A stretch of DNA of 64,000 nucleotides from Azonexus fungiphilus (GCF_003634965.1 NZ_RBXP01000004.1:1-64000); one strand, 5' to 3'. Numbered from the stretch's first letter, positions 7,310 through 16,910 are shown. Made by a program: numbers and translations. Notes: generated by a model from the letters alone, not told the origin.

Positions 7310-10300
7310 ATGAACGAGATTCTCAGACAAGCCATCCGCGCCGCCCACCGCCGCGATGAAAGCCAGTGCGTCGCCGCCCTGTGCGACGAAGTCCGTGCCC
7401 TGCCGCGCGATGCCGGCCAAGTCGCCGATCTCGCCCGGCAACTGGTCGAGGCCGTCCGCCGGCAGCGCCGGCATGCCAGCGGCGTCGACCACCTGATGCA
7501 CGAATTCTCGCTGTCGAGCCAGGAAGGCGTCGCCCTGATGTGCCTGGCCGAGGCGCTGTTGCGGATTCCCGATGCACTGACGGTCGACCGCCTGATTCGC
7601 GACAAAATCAGCCGCGGCGACTGGGCGGCGCATCTTGGCGGCAGCCCCTCGCTGTTCGTCAATGCCGCGACCTGGGGCCTGCTGCTGACCGGCAAGCTGG
7701 TCGCCACGCACAGCGAGAACGCGCTCGCCGGCGCGCTCGGGCGGCTGATCGTCCGCGGCGGCGAGCCGCTGATCCGCAAGGGCGTCGACTTCGCGATGCG
7801 CCTGCTCGGCCAGCAGTTCGTCATGGGCGAGCAGATCGAGGCGGCGCTGCAGCGATCGGCGGCCAACGAGGCGCGTGGTTACGGCCACTCCTTCGACATG
7901 CTCGGCGAAGCCGCGTTGACCGAGGCCGACGCCCGCCGCTACGCCGATGCCTACGCCCAGGCCATCCATGCCATCGGCCGCGCCAGCGGCGGTCGCGGTC
8001 CGGTCGCCGGGCCCGGCATCTCGATCAAGCTGTCGGCGCTGCATCCGCGTTACCAGCGCAGCCAGCGCGAGCGCGTCAGCAGCGAACTGCTCGCCCGGCT
8101 GAAGGCGCTGCTGCTGCTGGCCAAGGGCTACGACATCGGCGTCAACATCGACGCCGAGGAGGCCGATCGCCTCGAACTCTCGCTCGATCTGCTCGAAGCC
8201 CTCGCCGGCGACCCCGAACTGGCCGGCTGGCACGGCCTCGGCTTCGTCGTCCAGGCTTACCAGAAGCGCTGCCCGGCGCTGATCGATGCGCTCATCGACC
8301 TCGCCCGGCGCAGCCGGCGGCGCTTGATGATCCGCCTGGTCAAGGGCGCCTACTGGGATAGCGAGATCAAGCGCGCCCAGGTCGACGGCCTGGCCGACTA
8401 CCCGGTCTATACCCGCAAGACGCACAGCGATCTCGCCTATCTCGCCTGCGCCGGCCGTCTGCTGGCGGCGCCGGACGCCATCTATCCGCAATTCGCCACG
8501 CACAACGCCCACACCCTGGCCAGCATCTACCAGATGGCCGGCGCGCGCGGCGTGCGCGACTACGAGTTCCAGTGCCTGCACGGCATGGGCGAGCCGCTCT
8601 ACGACAACGTCGTCGGCGCCGACAAGCTTGCCCGGCTGTGCCGCATCTATGCCCCGGTCGGCACCCACGAGACGCTGCTGCCCTACCTGGTTCGCCGCCT
8701 GCTCGAGAACGGCGCCAACAGTTCCTTCGTCAACCGCATCGTCGATGACGCGGTGTCGATCGACGAACTGGTCGAGGACCCGCTGCTCGCGGTCGCCCGC
8801 GAGGGCGGCACGCGGCACCCGGCGATCCCGCTGCCGCCGGCGCTGTACGGCGGCGAGCGGGTCAATTCGGCCGGCGTCGACCTGGCCGACGAAACGACGC
8901 TGGCCGAGCTGGCCCGCAGTTTCGCCGCCGGCGCCGGCAAGCGCTGGCAGGCCGTGCCGCTGGTCGGTGGCCACGCCGTGGTTGGCCAGCCCGGGCTGGC
9001 GGTGAGCAATCCGGCGGCGCGCGGCGAGATCGTCGGCAGCGTCGTCGAGGCCACCGTGGCCGACGTCGCGACGGCGGCGGCGATCGCCGAACAGGCCAGC
9101 GCCGGCTGGCATGCGACGGCGCCGGCGCAACGGGCGGCGATCCTGTTGCGCGCCGGCGACCTGCTCGAGGCGCGGCGCGACGAGATTCTCGCGCTGTGCA
9201 TCCGCGAAGCCGGCAAGACCTGGCCGAATGCCGTCGCCGAGCTGCGCGAGGCCGTCGATTTCTGCCGCTATTACGGTCAACAGCTGAAAACCGGCAATTT
9301 CCGCGACAGCGCGACGCCGCCCGGGCCGGTGGCCTGCATCAGCCCGTGGAATTTCCCGCTGGCGATCTTCGTCGGCGAAGTCTCGGCGGCACTTGCCGCC
9401 GGCAGCCCGGTGCTTGCCAAGCCGGCCGAGCAGACGCCGCTGATCGCCGCGCTGGCAGTCGAGGTGCTGCACCAGGCCGGCGTGCCCGGCGAGGTCCTGC
9501 AGTTCCTGCCCGGTCGCGGCGACGTCGTTGGCGCCGCCCTGACTGCCGACGCGCGGGTGCGCGGCGTGGTGTTCACCGGCTCGACCGAGGTCGCCCGGCT
9601 GATCAACCGCAACCTGGCGCCGCGTCCCGGTGTCCGCCTGATCGCCGAAACCGGCGGCCAGAACGCGATGATCGTCGATTCCTCGGCGCTGCCCGAGCAG
9701 GTCGTCCAGGATGTCCTGCAGTCGGCTTTCGACAGCGCCGGCCAGCGCTGTTCGGCGCTGCGCGTGCTGTGCCTGCAGCAGGACATCGCCGGGCGCGTCA
9801 GCGAGATGCTGAAGGCGGCGATGGCCGAGCTGGTGATCGGCAATCCGGCGGCGCTCGCCACCGACGTCGGCCCGGTCATCGACGAGGCGGCACGCGCCGC
9901 GCTCTGCGCGCACATCGAGACGATGCGCCGGCGCGGCCGGCCGGTACACCAGCTGCCCCTGCCCGAGGCCTGCGCCGGCGGCTGCTTCGTGCCGCCGACG
10001 CTGATCGAGATCGAATCGCTGGCCGACCTCGAGGCCGAGGTCTTCGGTCCGGTCGTCCATTTGCTGCGCTTCGACGGCCGCCAGCTGCCGGCCCTGGTCG
10101 AGGCCATCAACGCCACCGGCTACGGCCTGACCCTGGGCATCCACAGCCGCATCGACGAAAGCATCGACGCCATCGTCGCTGCCGCCCGCGTCGGCAACAT
10201 CTACGTCAACCGCAACATGGTCGGCGCCGTCGTCGGCGTCCAGCCGTTCGGCGGCGAAGGGCTCTCCGGTACCGGGCCGAAGGCCGGGGGGCCGCTTTAC

Positions 10301-10909
10301 CTGCCGCGCCTGGCCGAGACGCCGGTGCTCAGCGCGCTCGATCTCGGCGCGCCGCCACCGCCGCTGGCCGGTGCCCTGGCCGCGCTCGCCGAGTGGGCGG
10401 TCGCTGTCGGCGACGACTTCATCGCCCGCCGTTGCCGCGAGGCCGCTGCCGACAGCCTGCTCGGCGTCAGCCTCGCCCTGCCCGGGCCGACCGGTGAAAG
10501 CAACCGCCTGTGGTTCGCGCCGCGCGGCCGGCTGCTCTGCGTTGCCGCCGGTGAGACCGGGCTGCTCGCCCAGCTGGCTGCGGTGCTGGCGACCGGCAAC
10601 CGGGCGGCGCTGGTCGACGGCGATCCGGCGCGGGCGCTGCTCGCGCGCCTGCCCGAGGCCTTGCGCCAGGCGATCGAGCTGCGTGGCGAAGGCGATTTCG
10701 CCGGCCTCGCCGGCGTCCTCGTCGAACGGGGTGGGGCGGCGACGCTGGCGCCGCGCCTGGCCGCCGGCGACGGTCCGCTGCTGCCGCTGCTGGTGGAAAC
10801 CGCCGAGGCTGGCCGCTACCCGCTGTACCGCCTGCTCTGCGAACGCGTGCTCAGCATCAACACCACCGCCGCCGGCGGCAATACGACGCTGATGACGCTC
10901 GGCGCCTGA
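7310..10909 (+). CDS. putA: Bifunctional proline dehydrogenase / P5C dehydrogenase PutA
   Basis: PutA oxidises proline to glutamate in two steps: an FAD proline dehydrogenase passing electrons to quinone at the membrane, and an NAD-dependent P5C (glutamate semialdehyde) dehydrogenase. The 1199-residue protein has an N-terminal helical arm, a PRODH barrel to about residue 470, an ALDH-fold domain with general base Glu780 (IAETGGQ) and nucleophile Cys814 (GQRCSALR), and a C-terminal extension ending NTTAAGGNTTLM, a conserved PutA tail. There is no ribbon-helix-helix DNA-binding domain at the N-terminus, so it is not an autoregulator as in E. coli; regulation probably falls to the divergent Lrp-type protein. 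Confidence 0.95.
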   Translation: MNEILRQAIRAAHRRDESQCVAALCDEVRALPRDAGQVADLARQLVEAVRRQRRHASGVDHLMHEFSLSSQEGVALMCLAEALLRIPDALTVDRLIRDKISRGDWAAHLGGSPSLFVNAATWGLLLTGKLVATHSENALAGALGRLIVRGGEPLIRKGVDFAMRLLGQQFVMGEQIEAALQRSAANEARGYGHSFDMLGEAALTEADARRYADAYAQAIHAIGRASGGRGPVAGPGISIKLSALHPRYQRSQRERVSSELLARLKALLLLAKGYDIGVNIDAEEADRLELSLDLLEALAGDPELAGWHGLGFVVQAYQKRCPALIDALIDLARRSRRRLMIRLVKGAYWDSEIKRAQVDGLADYPVYTRKTHSDLAYLACAGRLLAAPDAIYPQFATHNAHTLASIYQMAGARGVRDYEFQCLHGMGEPLYDNVVGADKLARLCRIYAPVGTHETLLPYLVRRLLENGANSSFVNRIVDDAVSIDELVEDPLLAVAREGGTRHPAIPLPPALYGGERVNSAGVDLADETTLAELARSFAAGAGKRWQAVPLVGGHAVVGQPGLAVSNPAARGEIVGSVVEATVADVATAAAIAEQASAGWHATAPAQRAAILLRAGDLLEARRDEILALCIREAGKTWPNAVAELREAVDFCRYYGQQLKTGNFRDSATPPGPVACISPWNFPLAIFVGEVSAALAAGSPVLAKPAEQTPLIAALAVEVLHQAGVPGEVLQFLPGRGDVVGAALTADARVRGVVFTGSTEVARLINRNLAPRPGVRLIAETGGQNAMIVDSSALPEQVVQDVLQSAFDSAGQRCSALRVLCLQQDIAGRVSEMLKAAMAELVIGNPAALATDVGPVIDEAARAALCAHIETMRRRGRPVHQLPLPEACAGGCFVPPTLIEIESLADLEAEVFGPVVHLLRFDGRQLPALVEAINATGYGLTLGIHSRIDESIDAIVAAARVGNIYVNRNMVGAVVGVQPFGGEGLSGTGPKAGGPLYLPRLAETPVLSALDLGAPPPPLAGALAALAEWAVAVGDDFIARRCREAAADSLLGVSLALPGPTGESNRLWFAPRGRLLCVAAGETGLLAQLAAVLATGNRAALVDGDPARALLARLPEALRQAIELRGEGDFAGLAGVLVERGGAATLAPRLAAGDGPLLPLLVETAEAGRYPLYRLLCERVLSINTTAAGGNTTLMTLGA

Positions 10910-10912
10910 CGG

Positions 10913-11872
10913 CTATCCCTGCGCCGGCAGGCGGACGTTGGCGAGATGGCGCAGGAATTCCTGTTCGAGCGCCGGTGCGGTCGCCTCGAGCAGGAAGTTG
11001 CGGAAGCTCATGCCGGCCGGCAGCAGCCGCTTGGCGTTCATGTGCACCACGTACCAGGTACGCTCGACCGGCGTGCCGATCACGTCGAGCAGGCTGATCT
11101 CGCCGGTCTTCAGCTCGAGCGGCAGGGTGTGCAGCGACAGCAGGCTGATGCCCATGCCGGCCATCACCGCCTGCTTGATCGTCTCGTTGCTGCCCAGGCT
11201 GATCGTCCGTGCCGGCGTGAACAGGTGGTTCTTGAACATCTCCTCGGCGACCCGCCGCGATCCCGAGCCTTCCTCGCGCAGCAGGAAGGTCTCGCGGCGC
11301 AGTTCGTGCATGTCGAAGCGGCGCGCGTCGCGCAGCGGATGGTCGGCCGGCGCGATGAGCACGTAGGGGTGCTGGGCCATCGGTTCGCCGTGGGCGTCGA
11401 TCTCGACCGGGATGCGGCCCATCACGGCGAGGTCGATGGCGTTGTCCTGGAGCTTCTGCAGCAGCGCGGCACGGTTGCCGACGGTGAACTGGACGTCGAT
11501 GCCCGGGTGCGCCTGGGCGAACTTGGCGAGCAGGCGCGGCATGAAGTACTTGGCGGTACTGACCAGACCGACCGAGATCTGGCCGCTTTCGGCGCCGGCC
11601 AGCGAATGCAGGCTGGCCTCGGCGTCCTTGATCTCGCCGAGGATGCGCAGCGCGTGATGGACCAGCAGCTCGCCGGCACCGGTCAGTGCGACGCCGCGGC
11701 CCATGCGTTCGAACAGCGGCAGGCCGACGTTGTCCTCGAGCTGTTTCAGCTGCATCGAGACGGCCGGCGGCGTCAGGTGCAGTTCCTCGGCGGCGCGCGC
11801 GTAGCTGAGGTGACGGGCGGCGACGACGAAGATCTGCAGCTGGCGCAGCGTCAGGTTGCGGACGAAGTTCAT
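10913..11872 (-). CDS. cbbR: LysR-type regulator CbbR
   Basis: CbbR activates Calvin-cycle operons in response to metabolites such as RuBP or NADPH. The 319-residue protein has an N-terminal winged HTH (LRQLQIFVVAARHLSYARAAEELHLTP) and a periplasmic-binding-like effector domain; the N-terminus resembles known CbbR proteins closely. It lies downstream of cbbM on the same strand, not divergent from it as is common, with a terminator hairpin and about 110 bases between them. Likely targets are the promoters ahead of cbbM and of the fbp-led operon at 15.8 kb. The stop codon is three bases from putA's end. Confidence 0.9.
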   Translation of the reverse strand: MNFVRNLTLRQLQIFVVAARHLSYARAAEELHLTPPAVSMQLKQLEDNVGLPLFERMGRGVALTGAGELLVHHALRILGEIKDAEASLHSLAGAESGQISVGLVSTAKYFMPRLLAKFAQAHPGIDVQFTVGNRAALLQKLQDNAIDLAVMGRIPVEIDAHGEPMAQHPYVLIAPADHPLRDARRFDMHELRRETFLLREEGSGSRRVAEEMFKNHLFTPARTISLGSNETIKQAVMAGMGISLLSLHTLPLELKTGEISLLDVIGTPVERTWYVVHMNAKRLLPAGMSFRNFLLEATAPALEQEFLRHLANVRLPAQG

Positions 11873-11950
11873 GGTTCGCTGAATCCGGCGGGATTGAAGT
11901 GAAGTGATCGCTGACTTTAGTGTTTCGTCATCGGCGCGTCAAACCCCATG

Positions 11951-11973
11951 AAAAACCCCGCCGCAGCGGGGTT
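11951..11973 (-). terminator. cbbM terminator
   Basis: AACCCCGC (11954-11961) pairs with GCGGGGTT (11966-11973) around a four-base loop, and the minus strand continues into a T-run. It sits 12 bases past the cbbM stop and before cbbR, so cbbR is probably transcribed partly from its own promoter. Confidence 0.82.
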
Positions 11974-11984
11974 GACCGTCAGCG

Positions 11985-13364
11985 TCAGGCAGCTGGCCGC
12001 AGGACCTGGCGCCAGCCGGGATAGAGCAGGTCGGCGTCGTGCGGGAAGGACTCGAAGGCGCGGGCGAATTCGTGATGCTCACGCGCCCACTGCAGCGGAT
12101 CGGCGCCGGCCTTCCAGCATTCGTAGGCCTGGCGCAGCGAACGGGCGCCGGCGGCCGGGCTGTCGAGGTGGCCGTAGGAACCGCCGCCGGCCGTGTTGAT
12201 GACGTTGCCGTGGCCGAGGTTGTCGAAGAAACCGGGCAGGCGCAGCGCGTTCATGCCGCCGGAGATGATCGGCACGGTCGGTTTCATGCCGTACCAGTCC
12301 TGGGCGTAGACCGGCCCCTGGTAGCGGTCGCGCTCGATGATGTAGGCGCAGGCGCGGTCGTCCTTCTCGCCCTCCATCTTGCCGTAGCCCATGGTGCCGA
12401 CGTGGATGCCGGAAGCGCCCTGCAGGCGGCTCATCTTGGCCAGCACGTAGGCGCTGTAGCCGCGCTTGCTCTGCGGGCTGGTGACGGCGCCGTGGCCGGC
12501 GCGGTGGTAGTGCAGGAACTGGTTGGCGAAATGCCGGCGCGCCGTGGTGATCATGCCCGGCCCGCCGACGTAGCCGTCGACCAGGAAGGCCACCTTGTCG
12601 GCGTCCGGCCCGAAGGTCTCGAGGATGTATTCGCCGCGCGCGATCATCTCGTAATGGTCGTCGGCGGTGATGTTGGCAGAGAACAGCTTGGCCTCGCCAG
12701 TCTCGTCCATGGCCCGCTTCATCGCGTCGTAGACGAGCGGGATGGTCTGCTTCATCGGGGCGAAGGTCTGGTTGCCCTGCGGCTCGTCGTTCTTGATGAA
12801 GTCGCCGCCCAGCCAGAACTCGTAGGCGGCGCGGGCGAAGGGCTCGGGACGCAGGCCGAGCTTGGGCTTGATGATCGTGCCGCTGATGTAGCCGCCATCG
12901 ACCACCGGCCGGCCGAGCGTGCGCCAGAGGTCGGCGATGCCCCGGCTGGGGCCGTCGAACAGCTCGATGGCGCGGCGCGGCACGTGGAAATCGACCATCT
13001 TGGCGTACTCGATGTCGCCCATGCCCTGGTTGTTGCCGATCGTCAGCGTCAGGAAGGAGACCAGCATCATCCGGCCGTCGATCAGGTTGCGGTCGAACAG
13101 GTCGAGCGGATAGGCGATGCGCATGTCTTCGTTCGCCGCGTCGATGTAATAGACCAGCGCATCGACGCCGCGCGTGAAGTCGTCGGTGGTGCTGACCTCG
13201 ACGTTGGTGCCGGTCGAGGACTCGGCGGCGAAGTGAGCGGCCGCTTCGAGGTAGCCGTGGCCGGCCTTGGGCTTCATCCGGTAGGCGCAGAGGATGTGCC
13301 GGCCGCCGGCGATCAGCTCGGCTTCCTTGAGGCTCAGGTCGGCATAGCGCTTCGATTGATCCAT
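11985..13364 (-). CDS. cbbM: Form II ribulose-1,5-bisphosphate carboxylase CbbM
   Basis: CbbM fixes CO2 on ribulose bisphosphate to give two 3-phosphoglycerates; form II enzymes are L2-type oligomers without small subunits and suit high CO2 and low O2. The 459-residue sequence keeps Rhodospirillum numbering: catalytic Lys166 in GTIIKPKLG, and the carbamylation and Mg site Lys191-Asp193-Glu194 in [13 protein letters not shown]. Loop 6 ([11 protein letters not shown]) is intact. No cbbS is present, as expected, and no cbbQ/cbbO activase genes are adjacent, although form II genes often have them. A divergent 200-base region upstream holds its promoter. Confidence 0.97.
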   Translation of the reverse strand: MDQSKRYADLSLKEAELIAGGRHILCAYRMKPKAGHGYLEAAAHFAAESSTGTNVEVSTTDDFTRGVDALVYYIDAANEDMRIAYPLDLFDRNLIDGRMMLVSFLTLTIGNNQGMGDIEYAKMVDFHVPRRAIELFDGPSRGIADLWRTLGRPVVDGGYISGTIIKPKLGLRPEPFARAAYEFWLGGDFIKNDEPQGNQTFAPMKQTIPLVYDAMKRAMDETGEAKLFSANITADDHYEMIARGEYILETFGPDADKVAFLVDGYVGGPGMITTARRHFANQFLHYHRAGHGAVTSPQSKRGYSAYVLAKMSRLQGASGIHVGTMGYGKMEGEKDDRACAYIIERDRYQGPVYAQDWYGMKPTVPIISGGMNALRLPGFFDNLGHGNVINTAGGGSYGHLDSPAAGARSLRQAYECWKAGADPLQWAREHHEFARAFESFPHDADLLYPGWRQVLRPAA

Positions 13365-13565
13365 CTTTTGTCTCCTTGGTGTGTTCGCCGGGTGGCTGGA
13401 ATGGAGACCATCTTAGGAAGGACAAAAGATAAATAACAGTCACGTGTTTTTATGGGATTGTTCAGCAATTTCTTATTGTTTTGCCGCCCGCAGACCGGGA
13501 ACTTCCCGTCGCCAGCCGGTCTAAGCCGCTCCAATCGATCAATAACCTTTTCTGCGGGGTGTTAA
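13365..13565. promoter_or_regulatory. cbbM promoter region, shared with the divergent microprotein gene
   Basis: This 201-base gap is A/T-rich next to the cbbM start. A TNA-N7-TNA pattern fitting the LysR/CbbR core site (TAA-ATAACAG-TCA) lies at 13430-13442. Such short motifs occur by chance in A/T-rich DNA, so the site is only a candidate. Confidence 0.4.
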
Positions 13566-13667
13566 ATGGATGAGCTTTCCCTGATGGGCATCGGCTTTGC
13601 CGTGGCGATTTTCGGCATGGCCTGTTTCATGGCCACGAAGCTGGCGTCGAAAAAAGCCTATCACTGA
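13566..13667 (+). CDS. 33-residue single-pass membrane microprotein
   Basis: A short frame, ATG at 13566 to TGA at 13667, encodes a 33-residue protein: a five-residue acidic N-terminus (MDELS), a hydrophobic segment at about 6-24 (LMGIGFAVAIFGMACFMAT) and a basic tail ending KLASKKAYH. The layout predicts one membrane helix, with the positive tail inside the cell. An intrinsic terminator begins four bases after the stop, which supports a real transcript. The ribosome-binding site is weak (a G-rich CGGGGTG). I do not recognise the family; it resembles in style the small subunits of respiratory oxidases, but nothing here shows that function. Confidence 0.6.
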   Translation: MDELSLMGIGFAVAIFGMACFMATKLASKKAYH

Positions 13668-13670
13668 AAG

Positions 13671-13692
13671 AAAGCCGGGGTTCCCCGGCTTT
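13671..13692. terminator. Bidirectional terminator between the microprotein and the GGDEF gene
   Basis: AAAGCCGGGG (13671-13680) pairs with CCCCGGCTTT (13683-13692), followed by T residues on the plus strand and preceded by A residues that serve as the T-run on the minus strand. It serves both converging genes. Confidence 0.88.
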
Positions 13693-13693
13693 T

Positions 13694-14755
13694 TCACACC
13701 GTCTCGGCCGGCGGGCTGAAGAAACGGACGGTGTTGCGCCCGGCATCCTTGGCCTCGTACATCGCCAGATCGGCCTGCTTGAGAATTTCGTCGGGATCGA
13801 CGCCGTTGCCGATGAAGACGCGGATCCCGATGCTCGCCGAGCAGCGGTGTTCGATTTCCTGCCCGGCCAGGCCGCCGTGCTCGACGCTCAAGCGGTAAGG
13901 CTCGGCCAGCCGGCCGCGGAGCTTCTCGGCAATCGTCGCCACCTGCTCGCGCGACACGGCGGGATCGCGATCCAGCTCGCGGATGATCACGACAAACTCG
14001 TCGCCGCCGAAGCGGGCGACCGTATCCGTTTCCCGCACCCCGGCTTTCAGGCGCCGGGCCGCTTCGATCAGCAGCAGATCGCCCGCTTCGTGGCCATGCA
14101 GATCGTTGAGCGGCTTGAAATTGTCCAGGTCGAGAAAGAGCAGCGCGCCGAAAACCCCCGTACGCCGGCTCGACGCCAGGCTCTGCCCGAGGCGATCCTC
14201 GAGCAGGCGGCGGTTGGGCAGGCCGGTCAGCGGATCGTAGAAGGCCAGCTGCTGGATCTGGTCCTGCAGCCGCTTGCGTTCGGTCGTCTCGCGGCTGATC
14301 CCGTGGTAACCGGTAATCCGCCCATGCGCGTCGCGCTCCGGCTTCGACAGCACCTCGCCCCACAGCAGCCGGCCGTCCTTGCAGCGATGCTGGACCTCGA
14401 AAGTGACCGCGCCGCTGATCGTTCCTCCCGCCTCCCTTTCCTGGCGCTGCTGGATGAGCTTGGTCACCGTTGCAATGCCCTCGTCGGTGAACATCTCGAA
14501 AACATGGTGGCCGATCACCTCGTCCGCCCTGAAACCGCGCAGTTTCTCGTCGGTCGGGTTGATGTAGGTGATGAACAGGTTCCGGTCGGCGCGCCAGATG
14601 ACATCGGAGACGTCCTCGGTCAGCCGCCGGAACAGCGCTTCGCTGGCCCGCAGCGTCACCAGCTCGCGGCGCATCCGCGCCAGCGTCGCGAGCAGAAACA
14701 GCAGAACCGCAAGCAGCAGCACGCCGCCCCCGAGCACCAGCATCCCGTCCAGCAT
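13694..14755 (-). CDS. Membrane-anchored PAS-GGDEF diguanylate cyclase
   Basis: This 353-residue protein has one N-terminal hydrophobic helix (about residues 5-25), a PAS domain at about 45-165 ending in the PAC-like GYHGISRETTERKR, and a GGDEF domain at about 180-345 with an intact active site FGGDEF and an RETD I-site five residues before it. It should make c-di-GMP and be subject to product inhibition. The start at 14755 (MLDGMLVL) has GGGAGG upstream; a reading from 14953 would add 66 residues lacking any domain. It sits between the CBB genes but is probably transcribed alone. Confidence 0.9.
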   Translation of the reverse strand: MLDGMLVLGGGVLLLAVLLFLLATLARMRRELVTLRASEALFRRLTEDVSDVIWRADRNLFITYINPTDEKLRGFRADEVIGHHVFEMFTDEGIATVTKLIQQRQEREAGGTISGAVTFEVQHRCKDGRLLWGEVLSKPERDAHGRITGYHGISRETTERKRLQDQIQQLAFYDPLTGLPNRRLLEDRLGQSLASSRRTGVFGALLFLDLDNFKPLNDLHGHEAGDLLLIEAARRLKAGVRETDTVARFGGDEFVVIIRELDRDPAVSREQVATIAEKLRGRLAEPYRLSVEHGGLAGQEIEHRCSASIGIRVFIGNGVDPDEILKQADLAMYEAKDAGRNTVRFFSPPAETV

Positions 14756-14945
14756 CACCAAGCAGCCTCCCTGTTTCGAACCCCGATTCCCGTCGCCCCG
14801 GCATGTCGGCAAACCGGCAGATGCCGCGAAGGTGCGCTGCACCGGGCTCGCGGGTCGAGTTTTGTGTCGGCGCATCGTACCGCAGGGAAGGGGGCGCTGG
14901 CGACTTTCGGCAAAGGACGGCGAAGCCAAGCAACCAGCCCCCGGG

Positions 14946-15668
14946 CTAGTCACAGTCCCCCGCGCTTGAGCGCAAACCCAGTTCCGCCAGCGAACTCCCC
15001 GCCAAGCCCTGCAACACTTGCCACGCCCCGCGGAAATCCTGGCCGCGGGTGTATTCGCTGACCGTGACGACGCAGCGCAATCCAGCGGCCAACGCCGATT
15101 TCAGGCCGATTTCCGAATCTTCGATGGCCAGGCAGGCGGATGGCGGCAGGGCGAGGCGGTCGAGGACCCACTGGTAGATGTCGGGGGCCGGCTTCTTGGC
15201 CGGGACGATGTCGCCGGCGCCGATGACGTCGAACCAGCCGGGGGCGTCGGGGCCGAGGTTGGCGCGGAGCAGCGCGTCGACGTTTTCCGGCGTGGTGGTG
15301 GTGGCGATGGCCAGGCGGAGGCCGGCCTGCCGGGCTTCACCGATCAGGCGGGCGATGCCCGGGCGCAGCGGCAGCTGGCCCTGGTCGGCCAGGCGCAGGT
15401 AGTGCGCGGTCTTGATCCTGTGCAGTTGGCCGACCAGCGCGTCGAAGTCCGGGCGGGCGGCGATGGCCGGGGCGTAGTGCGTGGCGTAGTGGCGGATGCG
15501 CTCCTTGCCGCCGGTGATGGCGAGCAGTGCGCCGTAGCGCTGTTCGTCCCAGTGCCAGGCCAGCCCGCAGTCGCGGAAGGCGGCGTTGAAGGCCGGGCGA
15601 TGGCCGTCGCGCTCGGTTTCGGCGAGCGTGCCGTCGACGTCGAAGATCAGTGCTTGCAGGGTAGCCAT
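14946..15668 (-). CDS. cbbY: HAD-family sugar bisphosphate phosphatase CbbY
   Basis: CbbY proteins dephosphorylate xylulose-1,5-bisphosphate, a misfire product that inhibits RubisCO. The 240-residue sequence has HAD motif I FDVDGTLAET (Asp9, Asp11), a cap domain, motif II Thr in ATTTTPE, a motif III Lys in AKKPAPDIY and motif IV EDSEIG. It is divergent from the fbp-prk-tkt-gap-fba operon across 180 bases, so both could be under CbbR. Other beta-phosphoglucomutase-like HAD enzymes look similar; the assignment leans on context as well as sequence. Confidence 0.87.
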   Translation of the reverse strand: MATLQALIFDVDGTLAETERDGHRPAFNAAFRDCGLAWHWDEQRYGALLAITGGKERIRHYATHYAPAIAARPDFDALVGQLHRIKTAHYLRLADQGQLPLRPGIARLIGEARQAGLRLAIATTTTPENVDALLRANLGPDAPGWFDVIGAGDIVPAKKPAPDIYQWVLDRLALPPSACLAIEDSEIGLKSALAAGLRCVVTVSEYTRGQDFRGAWQVLQGLAGSSLAELGLRSSAGDCD

Positions 15669-15848
15669 GGCGACAGCCTAGTGCCGGCGGACGGCGGAGG
15701 CCAGTCAGGTTTTCTGACTGCCGGGATCAGTTGCGTTTAATAAAGCGTAACTTATCAACCTATTAAGAAAGTCTGACTGTCCCTTAATTATCAAGTCACT
15801 TATCTTGGCTGCCATGGCGATAAGCCAACCATGAGGGGAGAGCAGACC
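15669..15848. promoter_or_regulatory. Control region of the divergent cbbY and CBB operons
   Basis: The gap is A/T-rich and contains TAA-TAAAGCG-TAA at 15738-15750, a perfect TNA-N7-TNA match to the CbbR core half-site, with further TTA/TAA triplets on its right. A strong ribosome-binding site GAGGGGAG (15832-15839) precedes the fbp start. CbbR binding here is an inference. Confidence 0.5.
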
Positions 15849-16910
15849 ATGTTATTCGGACGCACCACGCTGTCGAAGTTCGTCATCGAGCAGACCCGCG
15901 GCCAGCACAGCGAGATGGGGGCGCTGCTGATCGACGTCGCGGCGGCGGTCAAGGGCATTTCGGCGCTGGTCGGCAAGGGCGCGCTGTCCGGCGTCGCCGG
16001 TTCGGCGGCGGCGATCAACGTCCAGGGCGAGGAGCAGAAGAAGATCGACGTGCTCGCCAACGAGGCCTTCCTGCGTCACTGCGAATGGGGCGGCCAGCTC
16101 GCCGGCATGGCTTCCGAGGAACTCGAGGAGCCGTTCCGGATTCCCGACGACTACCCGCGCGGCCGCTACCTGCTGGTCTTCGATCCGCTCGACGGGTCGT
16201 CGAACAGCGACGTCAATGTCTCGGTCGGCAGCATTTTTTCCATCCTCGCACGGTCGACCGCCGGCGCGGCACAAAAACCGGATTTCCTCCGCCCCGGCCA
16301 TGAGCAGCTTGCCGCCGGCTACGCCATCTATGGCCCGGCGACGATGCTGGTGCTCACTGTCGGTACCGGTACGCACGGTTTCACGCTCGATCGCGAGAGC
16401 GGCAATTTCATCCTCACCCATCCGGCGATCCGGATTCCGGCGGCGACCCGCGAGTTCGCCATCAACACCTCCAACGAACGCTTCTGGGAGCCGCCGGTGC
16501 AGCGCTACGTCGGCGAATGCAAGGCCGGCAGCAGCGGCATCCGCGGCGTCGATTTCAACATGCGCTGGATCGCCTCGATGGTCGCCGAGGTGCATCGCAT
16601 CCTGATGCGCGGCGGCATCTTCATGTACCCCAGGGACAACAAGGACCCGGCCAAGCCCGGTCGCCTGCGCCTGCTCTACGAGGCCAACCCGATGGCGATG
16701 CTGGTCGAGCAGGCCGGCGGGGCGGCCAGTACCGGGCGCGGGCGCATCCTCGACGTAGTGCCGGACGCGCTGCACCAGCGCCTGCCGGTGATCCTCGGCT
16801 CGCGCGAGGAGGTCGAGCGGCTCGAACGCTACCACCACGAATACGACACCGGGGCCGACCGTCCCTTCGTCTCGCCGCTGTTCGCCGAACGCTCGCTGTT
16901 CCGCGACTGA
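15849..16910 (+). CDS. cbbF: Class I fructose-1,6-bisphosphatase, Calvin-cycle copy
   Basis: This enzyme releases phosphate from fructose-1,6-bisphosphate (and in CBB organisms often from sedoheptulose-1,7-bisphosphate). The 353-residue product has the class I signature: SEELEEP, then [22 protein letters not shown] with the metal-binding Asp residues, and near the end [22 protein letters not shown]. The ATG at 15849 ([12 protein letters not shown]) follows GAGGGGAG. It opens a five-gene plus-strand CBB operon. A short segment at [12 protein letters not shown] is encoded by DNA that resembles the GGTCGACC repeat. A second copy of the enzyme lies at 33949 on the other strand. Confidence 0.95.
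   Translation: MLFGRTTLSKFVIEQTRGQHSEMGALLIDVAAAVKGISALVGKGALSGVAGSAAAINVQGEEQKKIDVLANEAFLRHCEWGGQLAGMASEELEEPFRIPDDYPRGRYLLVFDPLDGSSNSDVNVSVGSIFSILARSTAGAAQKPDFLRPGHEQLAAGYAIYGPATMLVLTVGTGTHGFTLDRESGNFILTHPAIRIPAATREFAINTSNERFWEPPVQRYVGECKAGSSGIRGVDFNMRWIASMVAEVHRILMRGGIFMYPRDNKDPAKPGRLRLLYEANPMAMLVEQAGGAASTGRGRILDVVPDALHQRLPVILGSREEVERLERYHHEYDTGADRPFVSPLFAERSLFRD

Noticed and set aside
6467-10144. A 1225-codon minus-strand open frame across proC and putA
   Set aside because: It is the antisense shadow of two well-conserved genes; in GC-rich DNA long stop-free frames on the other strand are expected. Its translation is low-complexity and has no domain.
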